Assembly (NCBI GenBank): GCA_023055355.1
Contig: JALJCS010000004.1
Location: forward strand, 32,735,744 to 32,799,743
DNA from: Agelaius tricolor
Taxonomy: Eukaryota; Chordata; Aves; Passeriformes; Icteridae
Direction: 5' to 3'
DNA length: 64,000 nucleotides
Position 1 is the first letter of the stretch, and every line of letters begins with the position of its first letter. Made by a program: the position numbers and the translations under genes. Of this stretch, positions 11,686 to 24,200 are shown one piece after another. The notes under the pieces were generated by a model that did no database searches, had not been told where the DNA came from, and saw only the letters and a program-made list of their open reading frames with translations.

Positions 11686-12457
11686 ACAATAGCATAAAAT
11701 ATAGAAAGAAAAAAACTTAAGAAGCAGCTTCTCTCTACTAGGCTAACTAAGTGCTCCAGAAGGCAGGAGCTACCTCTTCAAGACTGGGCTGTAATCTCAA
11801 TGTAAAAGACAAAATCTGAAATATGCTTTCACGCATTTGCATGCAGCCATTATCTTCCAAACTATGGAAAGAAAGTCTTGTGGCTGGCTGAGAAGCACCT
11901 CACACACCTCCTCTCTCTTGTTCTGAATGGTGTTTGTGTCAGTCTGCAGCTGTGTATGGTATTATGTCTTATAATCCTGCATCACTTCTATTCTATCCAG
12001 TCATATCTAATGTAGAAAATTAGTTTCCAGTGAAAGTAATATGTAGTGCTTTTATGATATTTGTGTGCAATATCCCCTCTTCCATTGAGGATATTTGATG
12101 TAAAGGAATCAAACTCAGTTCCACAATAAAATACAAAAGTGGTAAAGTGGTGTTGACATGTTTCTTGTCTTTGTGTATGTATGTATTTTTAAGTTCTCTC
12201 TTTCTCTTAGTCATGATTACCTAGTCTATGGGGTTTTTTTTTTTCTGAAGATCAGTGATTATTTGAATGCCAGACAAACCCCAATCTCTCTTTAGTAATT
12301 GGAAGATAAATGTGGAAGGGTACTTTTATCTTGTGGTGTGAAACATTACCATGATGTACCGTGACATGGCTTCTCTTTGTTGTTCTCATTCCTGTATTCC
12401 TCAGCAGAATGAGAAAACACCTCATTTTCAGTAAGTACACAGTCACAGATGATGCCA

Positions 12458-12463
12458 AATAAA
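12458..12463 (+). terminator. MAP1B: Candidate MAP1B polyadenylation signal 3 (AATAAA)
   Basis: AATAAA 4.8 kb after the stop, with a GTGTGTAG element some 60 nt downstream that could act as the GU-rich part. No later AATAAA is seen before the LTR. It could be a distal alternative site. Confidence 0.3.
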
Positions 12464-13419
12464 GTTATATGAAACTGAGCCCACCATGAGGTCTTTTCCA
12501 AAGTTGTAGCAGTTCAACAAGAGTGTGTAGCTTGTCTGCAGTAGTCATGGACCCTTCCTGACCATCATTGCCCATTCATCTTGGTTGGAGGGGACAGAGT
12601 ATGTGGGGAAGCTGAGCCCTCAGTTCAGTTTTTTACTCTATAAATGTTAGACTTCCTCTGCTGCTGTTGAGGGAGGCTGTAACATCAGGCTTTCTGCCTT
12701 TGTAGTGGCTTGCAGCAGTCAATGGTGATGGCATGAAAGCAGGTAAAGACTGGAGCAGCAAAATGCAAGGGGTGCTCATTCCCAGGAGAAGCAGAGGTCC
12801 TGTGGGATTTCCTCCACCCTCAGACAGCAATCCTCTTTTGCAGGCCCTTATTCATCTCCAAAGTCCAAGGGTTTCTTTCTAGCTTCTTATGATGGTAAGA
12901 AATGCTGTACTTTGCTTGAATTGGGCTGAGCATGGTGAAATAGGGAAAAATGATGGCTAGATAAGGGAAGTCAAGTGCTGCAAATCTTATAACTCTGCAT
13001 ATGAGTATATCAAGGTTTTCTAAGCTTTGTGGTAGAGTAACTGATGCTACTTAAGATATATTAAAATGACTGTGCAAGGGAGACCAGGTCAAGCTTCAAT
13101 CCCAGTCATTTACTTGCAGCTGCATAGCAAATTTCTGGATTTTCATAGGTGTAACAGGGGCCAGGCCTGCCTGGTATGTGGTGTTTGGCTTGTTGTTTCT
13201 AGATGACAAATGAAAGCTTTCTTCAACACAGCTTAACAAATTCAATCAGCTTATGAAGTATTATTTCAGATTCCATGGGTACATGGTGGTTCCTCAGATC
13301 TTTTCAGTCTATAAAAAATGGGGGATCTATCTTGTGGCATCCTAGACTGGTAGACTATTCATTCTTGATTTCTAGTGTTCTGAGGATAGGAGGAAATTTT
13401 AGCTTTTCATTGTCCCCAA
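12464..13419. other. Intergenic, MAP1B to solo LTR
   Basis: No gene, recognisable repeat or strong composition signal was seen. A short minus-strand frame (12633-12830) is unsupported. Confidence 0.6.
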
Positions 13420-14060
13420 TGTCTTGGTTTGAAAAGACAGGTGTCTGCTAAGGAAAGCAGGAGCCTCCCTTGGGATGGAAAATGTAAACCCCCTCGCTCC
13501 AAATTATTGTAATTTTGAAATTAAGGGGCTCTCAGGCAAGGTTCATAAAAATAAAAATGCAGTAATACAAAACAACACTGACAGAATCAGAATATTACCA
13601 GGGTGCTGGTAGCAGTCTGATTAGATGTTGGCTGCAGTCCTCCTGGAGTGACAGATGTGGTTCTGTTGAAACAATGAGCCTATAGAAAGGGAGTACATTT
13701 CCTCTGAAGGTCCAGTGGCAGTGTAGATGGGCCTGGTCTTCTTCTGGGAATCCAGTGGGAAAAAGCTGCTTTGGTGTTCCAAGTCTCAGATTATATCCAA
13801 GTAGGAATGCTTGGCTCCTCCCCATGGATGGAGCATCTCACAATGGGATGATTTAATTTTATCAGCCATGGAGTGACTCTCAGTGGCCCATCAACAGAAG
13901 ATATCTCCCTGAGGGAGGATTGGTTGTTGAAGAGATATAGAAAAACTGCCCCACCTGGTTTTAACAGATGGCCCAATTAACAGAAGATAACTGCCCCACC
14001 TCTAAGAGATGGCAACAGAATGCACATCCCTGGCCAGTCCTGCATTTGCAACCTAAGACA
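13420..14060 (-). mobile_element. Solo LTR of an avian endogenous retrovirus (ERVL-like, songbird type)
   Basis: A 641-bp element bounded by short terminal inverted repeats: TGTCTTGG at 13420 and CCTAAGACA ending at 14060. The flanks CCCAA (before) and CCCAG (after) could be a 5-bp target duplication with one change. Read on the minus strand it has a TATA-like GATATAAT near 13790-13800 and ends TGAAAAGACA-type U5 sequence, so the LTR points minus. Internal text resembles a very common songbird LTR. The R-region polyA segment seems partly deleted near 13540-13560. No gag, pol or env is attached. The minus-strand frame 13595-13825 lies inside the LTR and is not a gene. Confidence 0.75.
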
Positions 14061-14299
14061 CCCAGGATGTGGCAAAAAAGAGGTGTTGAGGGGTCTCTGA
14101 TTAACAGCTACAGTGACATGCCATAGATCCAGCTTCTGTCCAACATTGCAACAAAACTCCTATGATGCTTTCTAAAGCATCTCTGAGCCCATAAGCATTT
14201 CCCATGTCCTTAATTCAGCAAGCAGTTTTTGACTGCTGCCTGCTGTCATAGTCACTATTCATCTTCCACAGATGTGACTAGTCTGCACTAGCACATACC
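14061..14299. other. Short spacer between LTR and CR1
   Basis: About 240 nt of unremarkable sequence. No feature recognised. Confidence 0.5.
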
Positions 14300-15310
14300 A
14301 TCCTCTGTTGTGCTGTGTGTGCCTTTGACACCATCTCCCACAGCACACTCCTGGAAGAGCTGGCAGCCCTCAACTTGGTCAGGAGCACCCTTTGCTAAGA
14401 ACTGGCTGGATGGCCAGACCCAGAGAGTGGTGGTGAACAGTACTGCATCCAGTTGTGCTCTAGTGGTGTCCCACAGGGATCAGTGTTGGGGCCAGTTCTA
14501 TTTAGTATTTTTATTGATGAATTTGATGAGGAGATTGAGTCTACCATGATCAAATTTGCAGATGATACCAAGCTGGAAGCGAGTGTCAATCAGTTGGAGG
14601 GTAGGAAGGCACTGGAGAGGGACCTGGACAGGCTGGATTAATGGGCAGAAGCCAAGAATATGAGGTTTAACAAGGCCAAGTTCTGGGTCTTGCACTTTGG
14701 CCACAACAAGCCCAGGCATAGCTCCAGGCTGGGGACAGAGTGGCTGGGCAGTGGCCAGGCAGAAAGGCCCTGGGGGTGCTGGTGACAGCAGCTGAACATG
14801 AGCCAGCTGTGCCCAGGTGGCCAAGAAGGCCAATGGCATCCTGGCCTGTGCCAGCAATGGTGTGGCCAGCAGGAGCAGGGCAGGGATTGTACCCCTGTAC
14901 TCAGCACTGGTGAGGCCACACCTCAAATCCTGTGTCCAGTTCTTGGGCCCTCATTTTAAGAAGGACATTGAGGTGCTGGAGCATGTCCAGAGAAGGGCAA
15001 CAAGATTGGTGAAGGGTCTGGAGCTCAAGCCCTGTGAGGAGCAGCTGAGGGAGCTGAGGTTGTTTAGCCTGGAGAAGAGGAGGCTCAGAGGGGACCTTGT
15101 CCCTCTCTACAACTCCCAGAAGGAGGGTGTAGCCAGGTGGGAGCTGGACTCTTTTCCCAGGCATCCAGTGACAGGGCAAGAGGACACAGTCCTAAATTTA
15201 GTGCATCAGGGGAGGTTTAGGTTGGACATTAAAAGCTATTTCTTCACAGAAGGGGTGATCGATCGGGCATTAGAATTCCCGGGGAGGTGGTGGAGTCACT
15301 TTCCATGCAG
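14300..15310 (+). mobile_element. CR1 LINE fragment, 5'- and 3'-truncated, pol pseudogene
   Basis: The sequence matches the 3' part of the chicken-repeat-1 (CR1) LINE. It opens with a decayed AFDTISHSTLLEEL reverse-transcriptase segment. Next is an intact-looking block (14453-14641) holding [20 protein letters not shown] and the catalytic-type FADDTKL. The tail is the familiar CR1 text of CATGTCCAGAGAAGGGCAAC and GAGAAGAGGAGGCTCAGAGG. Stop codons and frameshifts break the frame (TAA right after 14638), so it is dead. The end is lost near GGGGAGGTGGTGGAGTCAC, before the usual ATTCTATGA terminal repeats. Frames 14817-15335 and the antisense frames here are by-products. Confidence 0.93.
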
Positions 15311-18300
15311 ATTTGTCCATCACCTGTGCTTGTGAATCACACAGAAAAGATAATTGAAATATCTGGAGCTTATGCCCTAATACAAACAAAGCTAAACATA
15401 GATAACAATGCCTATATGCACTAGAGTTGCATCCTCTGTACCTGTTAAGGTCCAGAAATTAATTTTGATTGAGCTTTTACAAACCTCATGTTATTTTACC
15501 GCTGCTCACCTGTGCTACTTTCCTAACAGCTGAAGGTAAACTGAACCACCAAGTCAATTAAATACTTAATATGAACCCTCCTTGCGAGTGCAAGTCAGTG
15601 TACCCAGACAGAGTTTACAGTTTCCAAAGTTGAAATTATACCAGGAGTTACCGTGTGTAAGGATCAGAACAGGCTTGAAAATTTCTTTGCCCAAATCACT
15701 TAAAGGAGGAATTGTCAAAATTTGCAATAAGCAAGATATATTGAAAGCTGAATTTTGTCATGTGCTAGTCACTGGAGGTCTAATTCTAAGATTATTTCTG
15801 TACCTGGGCCATTTTAAATTTCGAATGGGTAGAATGGACTTGATTCATCAGAAAGGTTTAAGAGTAGCATGACTCAGTACTATGCAATTGCTAGCTGAGT
15901 TCAGTGACAACTTTGATTTCTGTGGGGACACTGATGCAGAGTAGGTGGCACAGTTTTCTACCACATTTAGCATCTAAAGTTACTTTTGAATTAATGGTTT
16001 GTCACTAATTTTTGACCTATACTTCATTCTCCATGGTTTTATTGTGAAAGAGTCACTGTCACAAGTTCATGTTGTCAGCAGTATAGCAGTAGCTTCTCTT
16101 TTACAGTTGAAAAGCCTTTTCCTCATCTCAAAAGTTCCTATCATTAAATTTCTGGAAAGGTAAATTTAACTCTACTCTCCACAGATGTGTTCAAATATTC
16201 AAATATACTTTGCAGGACCGAATAGTAGTTTGTACTGACCCAGGAACCTCAGGAACTGTAGTTTAAACTGACCCAGGAACCTCAGCAAAAGTGGATGCTG
16301 TTCAGTGGACCACATCTTGCATCCTTTTAAATCAGTGGTGCAACTCCCTTTTGTAACTGTTGACTCCAGCTTCCCGAGGAGGCAGGGGAAGAGAGGACAC
16401 TTGCTAACCTGTGTCCCAGACTGTCTTCCGTCTGTCTCAACAGCACAGTGATGACTGCTCAGGCCAGAAATTCCCTTGTAGCAGCCAACCTTCACCCAAA
16501 GCTGGCAAGCATCATCATCCTAGTCCTATCATTTAAGGGTGACCAGAGAACTCTGGGATGGGCAGGCAAGCAGCTGGGACAGGCCACTTAGGGAAGGAAC
16601 AGGTGCTTGACACCAGCACTGTGTGTAGGACACAACATATGACCCAGTCTGAAAGCATCTTGTAACTTTATCTTGGCAAGGTCAGGTGTTACCATAAATA
16701 GGGCCCATCTGTGCAAGGCTTCTGGCAACATTTATTTGAGCTGCAAGGGTATAAATATGTAATTCTCTTCTAGTGAATAATGGATAATGACCTTCAGTGC
16801 TTTGCTGGAACGGTTCTGCCAGTAACACTGGCAGTTACATATTTACTTGCCTCAGCAGCAGCATATTTTGTGTCTGCCATGAGTTTGAACTGGGATGCTT
16901 TTTTTCTTCTAAGAGCAGCCAAATTCTTACCAACATACCAAGCAGGTTTTGCGTTTGTATTGGCCTCTGTTTCTTTTGGCTAGTATTGTTGATGGGTCTC
17001 TCCCAGACTTGGGAAAACACGGGAGAGCTGTTCACACTGGCATGTGCAAGTCTGGAAATGCTGTGCCACACACACTACCACAGTCAGGTATTATTTGGGC
17101 TGCTTATCACAGCTAAGTGACTACGCAAGCCAATGCATATAGCAACGGGAAATTTTCCCCTGCCTTTAGCAATAAAAACACGAGAAGAATGAGCAGGGAA
17201 ATTATTCAAAAGCTTGCAAGAAAAAAGATGCAGTACTTTGATTTAGAAATACACTGACAAGGGGAAAACTGCAATAACTTTAATCCTAATCACAGCTGTA
17301 GTTAAACGAAAACAGGATGCGAAGGAACATTTCCAGGAGAGGTGTTCCAAAAATATGAGCTAGTGTTACTGCTAAGAAAGATTTTGGTATGTCCCCTCCA
17401 GGAGGGATTTAGCCAGTCCTATTCATGTATAGAAAGGTCTAGACAGCTGTCTGAAACAGGACAGCAAGAACCAGAAATGCTTCAAAAAGCATTGAGAGTA
17501 CCTTAGCATCCTAGTAAGAAAGTGCTCATTGGGTTGTGAGCTTGCATCAAACATCAAATCAAGCACCAGGGAGCAGGGCTGGAGGACTCAGAGCTTTTTG
17601 TGTTTGTAGAGCACAAAGCTGTTTTTTTAATACGCATATATAAAAACACATCCACACTCTTCCCTTAGCATCAGAGCTCATATTTAAGCAGCAGCAGATC
17701 AAAAGAAGCTGTATGACTTCCCTGCCCCTCCTCCTTTTAAATGTGGACAGCTGCATCACAGCAGGTGACGGCAAACACAGCAGAGCACACATGGCTGCAG
17801 GCATCTGGACGGAAAGGCTTTTGACTACTTGGGGCCCAGTTTCACTCCTAGGTGCTGCTTCAAACTTCTTTTTTAGAAGTAATTCAGCAAGCAGGTAAAA
17901 AAACACATTCTGTGTGCAACATGATTTATGCAAGGGGGCAAATAATCAAGTCTTAGATTTCCTGGGGTGGGAATGAGAAAATCAGGTAAGTTAAGCTGAG
18001 TTAGCTGATATTGTGTTGATTTTTCATGCTGTTGCATTTGGCACAGAGCTACTGTATGTGTCTTCCTGGGGAAGACGAACAGCACTGAACAGCACTGGGC
18101 TCTGAATTAGCCTGTCTCACAACTTGTCTTACTGTTGACCTTGCTCAAAGCCAGCAGGTAGGAGAGAGCACCAAAGAGGAGAGTACCTTCTTCCCCTCCC
18201 TCCAGCTTCATTTGCTAATACATGTTTTGAGCATCTTGAGATTCAGCTGTACCCATGGTCCTCAAACCACAGGGTGCCCAAGCACTTGGTACCCCAAGCT

Positions 18301-20984
18301 GCTTGCACCACTGAGATGTGGCTGCAGGGCAGACACATGGCTAGCCTCCTTGGAAAAGGATAAGAAATAAATGTGAGATGATACATAGGAGGAACTCAAA
18401 GGGAATTACAGGTGAGATCAAAAAGGGAGTAGCAATGAGGATTGCTGGAGAATTCAGGAGGGTGCAGGTACACATATTGGACATGTAAGGATTTACTAAG
18501 TGTGAAAAGACTTTGACTAGACAAAACATTAGAAACTGGTTGCTGTTGAGACCATGGCGAAACCTATGGTGGGGAGGAGCAGGACAGTAGCTACTGGACC
18601 ATGGAGAAATACTTAGCTGGGGCCTAAGGGGAAGAAGGTCCCTAGTGTGCAGCTGGTCCAGCTGGTCAAAGTGTCAAAAGTGGCATCTCACTCAGGGTGA
18701 TACCAAGGGGACAGATACATGTGAGGGCTTGGCTTTTGGTTCATGTCACAAATAATCTGGATCCTCTGCTCTGGATTCTCTGGTCTTGGGTTTGATATCC
18801 TTCATCTGGCCCCATTAATCTGATTTGCTGCCTGCAAAGCATTTTGCAAAGAAATGCCCTTCTCTCAAGGACAGTGAGGGATATGAGAGGAAACTGGCGA
18901 AAAGGCAGAGAAAGGTTGTACCTACTGGTTTATGCTTTGAACTGTTGTCAGAGAATTCCAACCCACATGCCTGGAGTAAAACAAAGAGGCAACCTATAAT
19001 ATTCATTAGCAGGCTACTCAGAGCTCACAGGAGGATTTTTTTTCTCCTATTGCTGTAATAGTTAAGTCTAAATAAATGGGAAGGGGGGGCAGTTGTGGTA
19101 GAAGTGAAGCCAACTCTGTGAGACAGCAGGGATACAGCAGCTGGCAGCTTGCTGGAAGCTCAATTAGCATTAGCAGCCTAGTGTATCTACCAGCAGGCTG
19201 AGGGAGGGAGGGTGGAGGTGCCCACGAAACAGGCTCCTTGTGCTGCCAAGAGGCCAACAATAACCAAGGAGAAATGTGTAAAATTGTGGTGTAGTGAAGA
19301 TCCCAAAAGATGATGCCTGTAGAGAGAAGCTCATACAGGAATTTGGATGCAGGAGTGATCGCAAAACCTTTGGAGCTACAGATCATGTTCTGAAACTAAA
19401 TAACTGAAATAGTGGTCAGGGAAGGGATACTCCATTCTCTTGTGTCCCAATTTGGAGTGACTATGACCTTTTTAAAACGATTAGTTTTAAGGAAATTGTT
19501 CTTAAGAGTGTATTTGGCTTTCTACCCTTCCTTACGGCTCCCTAACTTCTCCTAGTAATCCAACAGCATTTAGACCAAGAAAGAGAAAAAAAATTCAGGA
19601 GACTTTTCTCAAAAGTTTTCCAGGAAACTCCACTGCTAGGCAAGCCAAAAAATCATCCACTTACCTGTCTGGAGACAGCACTCTCTTGTTGCTCTATGGG
19701 ATAAACTACAGGAGATGCTGACAACATGGGGTCAGGGACCTTAGTATCAAGTTTCCTAGACATGAAAGAGCAATCAGGCTCTGAGTGTGTTTGCTGGGAA
19801 TTCTAAGAAAGGTATCTGGTGTATTTAATGTATGCTTTCCTACACTTAAAACAAGTTCACAGGTCTGCAGCATGTTCCTACTGGATTTACAGTGGGGTTT
19901 GTGATGTGAGTTTTATCACTGCAAAACTACACAGATGCACAATAAAACTCTAAATGCTTATTTAGACCCTGTGGTAAAGCACAATGAGACAACAGTGCTG
20001 CTGCCTTAACAAACTGCAATTACAGCATGGCTGTTGCTCAGGTCTCCCTGTTTTAAAGGATCTTGCCCCACTGTGCACTCCAAAAAGTTGCTGGCTGCAG
20101 CTGACAAGATTCAGTGGGAATGTATGAAGAGATGGATGCTGATGCATCACAACCACAATCGATGCACTATGATTCTTTCCTGCCTTGCCACTTCCCTGTG
20201 CTCTTGTGAATAGCTACATTGTTTTACTGATTTGAAGAATGGGGCATGGGACCGTGAAGGGAATTAGGTCAAAAACCCCATGAAACAGTGCCCAGAATAT
20301 AAAAGCAAAGTGCACTGCAGTATGAGGCTCCTTGGTGCATGCCGAGGTGATTGCACATTTCTCTAGTGACTAGAAATAGAGCAAAGCAGCACCAGTAAAT
20401 GCAGAAATTTCTAACATCCTTAGAGTAAAGACACATCTGAATGCATATTCAAGTGCTAACTCACTAGGCTGAAACTCCTTGTGGTTTTAAAAATAGCCTA
20501 AAGTTAGGCTTCCTACCTTCCTACTCCATACATAGAAGCTTGAATTTTCCAAATGGGTTGGGAAAAAGAAAAAAAACCCAATCAATACATGTTAATCCTC
20601 TTAGTGTCTGCAGTTCAGAGTAGCAAAGGCATTCTTTCCTGTGAGAAACCCCTTCAGAAACAACTTGTGTTTGAAATTCTTCCCTTTTCTTCTTTCCACC
20701 CTTCTAGACCTTTCATTACAGGCAAGCTACTCCTTATGTCTTTGTTTCTTTGTGTTGTCTCTATCCCATCTCTTGCCTGGTTGATGGTAGAAAGAAAACA
20801 CATCATATACAGGATGAAGATTTCTAAACCACATGTGCTTTACTTCAGGAAACAGAGAAAATGGGATGCTTAATTTGCATACAGCAGTCACACCTGCAGC
20901 ATGATTGAACTGAAATAATAATAATGGTAAGCACTTCAGTTCACTGACAGAGGAGTGCATACCACTGCATTCCTAGTTCCAGTA
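15311..20984. other. Intergenic region and MRPS27 3' UTR
   Basis: No gene was recognised. The part next to 20984 is the MRPS27 3' UTR (minus strand). I find no canonical AATAAA close by; the nearest variant is ATTAAA on the minus strand at 19829-19824, which is weak. A 33-bp tandem duplication lies at 16226-16291. Several short open frames (16199-16495, 16797-17120, 17559-17933, 19018-19386) have no recognisable family and no splice or start context. Confidence 0.5.
16226..16291. repeat. 33-bp tandem duplication (2 copies)
   Basis: Two adjacent 33-nt units (16226-16258 and 16259-16291) share TAGTTT..ACTGACCCAGGAACCTCAG, with changes at two internal bases and at the unit ends. No function suggested. 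Confidence 0.85.
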
Positions 20985-21224
20985 CTAAGCAGATGCTTTA
21001 GCTAGCTTCCTAGCTTCCATTTCCTGCTTAGCCTGTTCTCTCATCTCTCTTTCTCTCTCAATGAGAAGTACTTGTAGTTCTTCCCACTTCTTGAGGTTCT
21101 GCTCATATTTTGCAATGTCTTCCACTTCACATTCTGGCAGTTTCTGCTTGACAAGTTGGGTGGTCAGGGTTAACAAGCTTTCAGATTCAACCTTGCCAAG
21201 TGAATGCAGTTTGGAGTACAGCTC
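20985..21224 (-). CDS. MRPS27: MRPS27 exon 11, terminal coding exon
   Basis: Acceptor TTTTTTCTGACAG|GAG; encodes residues 329-407 and TAG. The peptide begins [18 protein letters not shown], continues [20 protein letters not shown] and [20 protein letters not shown], and ends with a charged helix and KLAKASA. The family's C-terminal helical tail is clearly conserved. Confidence 0.97.
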   Translation of the reverse strand, partial: ELYSKLHSLGKVESESLLTLTTQLVKQKLPECEVEDIAKYEQNLKKWEELQVLLIEREREMREQAKQEMEARKLAKASA

Positions 21225-24200
21225 CTGTCAGAAAAAAGAGATTTGGTAGGAGTGTCAAGGAGAAAGCCAGTCAATCATAAAATAATCAGACACAAAATAC
21301 TTCTCTACAACCAACATATCACTGAATTATTATTATTAGTAGTAGTAGTAATAGTAGTAGTAGTAGTAGTAGTATTGCTGCTGCTGTTATACAGGCCAGA
21401 TTACTATCACAGAGAAGTGTTTCAGCTGTGGTAGTTGCTACCATTTCTTGAAATGTTAACCTCTAGAGCATTTGTCTTTATAGCAACAAAACTGAACCAA
21501 TGAAATTTCATTTTCGTTAACTATTCAAATTCTCTTCTTTTTCCAAGTTCAGTTATCTGGTATTAACAAAGATCAGCTCTTCAGTCAACCACAATAAATA
21601 TTACTTAGACACCTTGGGTTTGTGTCTTGCCTCAAAACCAACTGCAAGATTTCAGCCACACTGCCTGCATCAGCATCCTTCCCAACAGGTGCACATCACT
21701 TCAAATGTTCTCCTTCCAACTGCATACTAAATAAGTCCCATAATTTTTCTTCCCAGCTTACTGTGTCTGAGGTGTGACTACACTTACACAGATTATACAA
21801 CACTGCTAAAGCAAGTGATATTTTTTCAGTGATGTTCTACAAGCAAAGCCTCAGAAAGGAACTCCAGTTTTCTTTCTTTTACTTTTATAAGCTTTTACTT
21901 ATATAGATTTCCTGCAGCATAAAATACATGTTAATACATGTAAGATGATGAATCATCCAGTGATACTATTTCTGGCTTTCTGTGATCTTTAGTCTGATGG
22001 CTCCTTAACATTCTGATTAATTTCCTTGAAAGTGCAGATACACAACCAAGGAGAAGATAATACAGCAGTGGAAAATTCTTTATGCCTTGTTCGCTCATTA
22101 GGTGAAAACACATTTTTCCAATTCTTCTTTCAAATAAAACACTTTACCCAGTCCAGCACTTGCAAAAATGTTTAAAGTAAGTATGTGTTCTAATGGAAGG
22201 TACATCTGTATTTTCTTCATTTGAGTGAAACTCGTTTTGCATTGTAGTACAATGGAACAAAAATGTGAGGATCATTCTCCTCCAAACAAAATGGCAGTTC
22301 TAGAGCCATGCAGATATCCATACTTCCAGTTATCACTGAAAGTTTATGCACTATGCAGCTGATCCACAGTGTTCCTCTTATCCAGGCTCACACTGGCAAT
22401 AATCTGAAAATGCATATCCCCTCAGCTCCTACCTGGAAGCTCTGCCTTGTTCTTAGGCAGGAAACTATTACGTCCCCTCTCAGGCCCTCCACTTCTCTCT
22501 CCCTCAGCCAACACAACTGCAGGCTTTGCTGTGCTTTACCTTGAAGGTCTGCACTGGACAGACAGCAGATTAAAGACTTTAAAATACTAGACAGCAGGTC
22601 TGAGTGGCTTGCGTATTTGGTTCTGTCTCTTTTTTGATTTTATGATAAAGAATGAAGACAAAGCCAATGTCTTCAAGGCCAATGGACTAAAACAAAACTC
22701 AATAAATTATTTAGGTGTATTAGTCTCAGTAGGTACACAAGGCATCAGTGAGAAAACTGAACAGACTGTACAGCTTGGGTTTGGGGAAGAAACTTGACAA
22801 CTATGTTCATAGATTAGATATGTAACTAGTTTAGATCATTCACACTCTTCCTATTATACTCTACCAAGGATGTGCTGAAAAAGGGCTGAACTTAAAACAC
22901 AGGAAATTGAAATACAGAAAGGCAATAAACTGTAAACTAGCAGGTCTTGTTTCCTAAGCCATTACTGGTATCACTGGTATCTTGGAATACTTCCTGCTCT
23001 TCTCTACATTTGTAATATTGATTTAGGAAAGCAGGCTGTATGTCCCACAGGTACCAAAAGAGCACTTCCTTAAATGGTTAAATCATAATTTTTATAAGCA
23101 GTCTCCACAGCTCTGCATGCAGACAAGCTAGGGAAGAGGGTGCATTGCTTTTGGAGAAGGTATTCCCAGCATTTATGTGACAAAATGTTTGCTGCCTACT
23201 GATCATTGACACAGATGGAAAGAATTGCCTGAAGAACATTATAGTGAGCAGTGAGCCTCAGCGCACATCTGAAAACAGGTAATTACAACCCAAATGAATG
23301 TCAGAGTCTAGATTACAGCTCTAACAGCTTTTTCTGAAAAGAGCCAAATGCTCTCAGGTCCTCTTTTTTTTTTAGTGGAAGCAAAGACAAATATCCGTAT
23401 CTTTTAGACTTCCATGCCTTTTTCAGGGACTTCAAAAATGGTTATTTCTGAAGGTTGGTACGAAACACAGAGGCCATTCCATGGAGTACCACGGAGGAGC
23501 ATGTGTATGTCTGAAGCAAACCCATATGCTTTTGCCTGCATTCTGAGGTGTATGATTTGTGAAGCAGAATTGGGAGTGCAGGAGGCAGAAGCAATTGGAT
23601 CTAAGGTCAAGGAGAAAGACTGGGGCATCCCAGCTAATTAATGCAGGGCTGGACAAAGTGCAAATGAATTTTTCTCAGCACCAGAAGTGCAAACCCTCTG
23701 CTGGGGTTACACAGAAGGGGCAGATGATCTGTGCTGGGACAGCAGCCGGGAATGCACACATCACTAGGTTGACTCAGAGCTGCCACCTTCCCTCACACTT
23801 GTAGGATCTGTAGTGCACCATGAAATACACCTGTAAGTGTCCCAGGGCACAAATGGGAAGAGCCGCTGTTGCTGGCCTAATGGATTTAACAGAAGAATCT
23901 AGGAACTCCTTCAGGCTTGGCTGAAATGGCATTCTAACTCATGAGATCATTTTCTCATTCACACAACCAGAGATTTTGGCTTATCACTGTTGGATGTCTA
24001 CATGTCACATGGTGGCTATGTCTTTCTAATATTCAGACTTTCCTGGTCAGATTTTAAACACTGGGACTAGTTTTTTGGCCAAAGGTCACTCACTGCCACA
24101 CCAGGGAATGTCTGAATTGGAATTAATTATGAAATTTGTGGAAAGGTTGAGCAGAGAAGAAAACTAGGTTCTTGGCACTAGTCCCCAATTTGATATTCAG

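Larger units (their letters stand above)
7684..12463 (+). other. MAP1B: MAP1B 3' UTR (end uncertain)
   Basis: AT-rich, non-coding sequence follows the stop codon. The mammalian MAP1B 3' UTR is several kilobases. Here no canonical AATAAA appears until 11273, which is 3.6 kb after the stop, with further candidates at 11680 and 12458. It contains a purine-rich patch (8008-8045), a long pyrimidine tract (9325-9558) and A-runs around 11609-11720. I see no other gene. The extent is inferred; the real cleavage site needs transcript data. Confidence 0.55.

Noticed and set aside
14817..15335. 172-codon open frame
   Set aside because: It is an out-of-frame reading of the CR1 3' region, not an independent gene.
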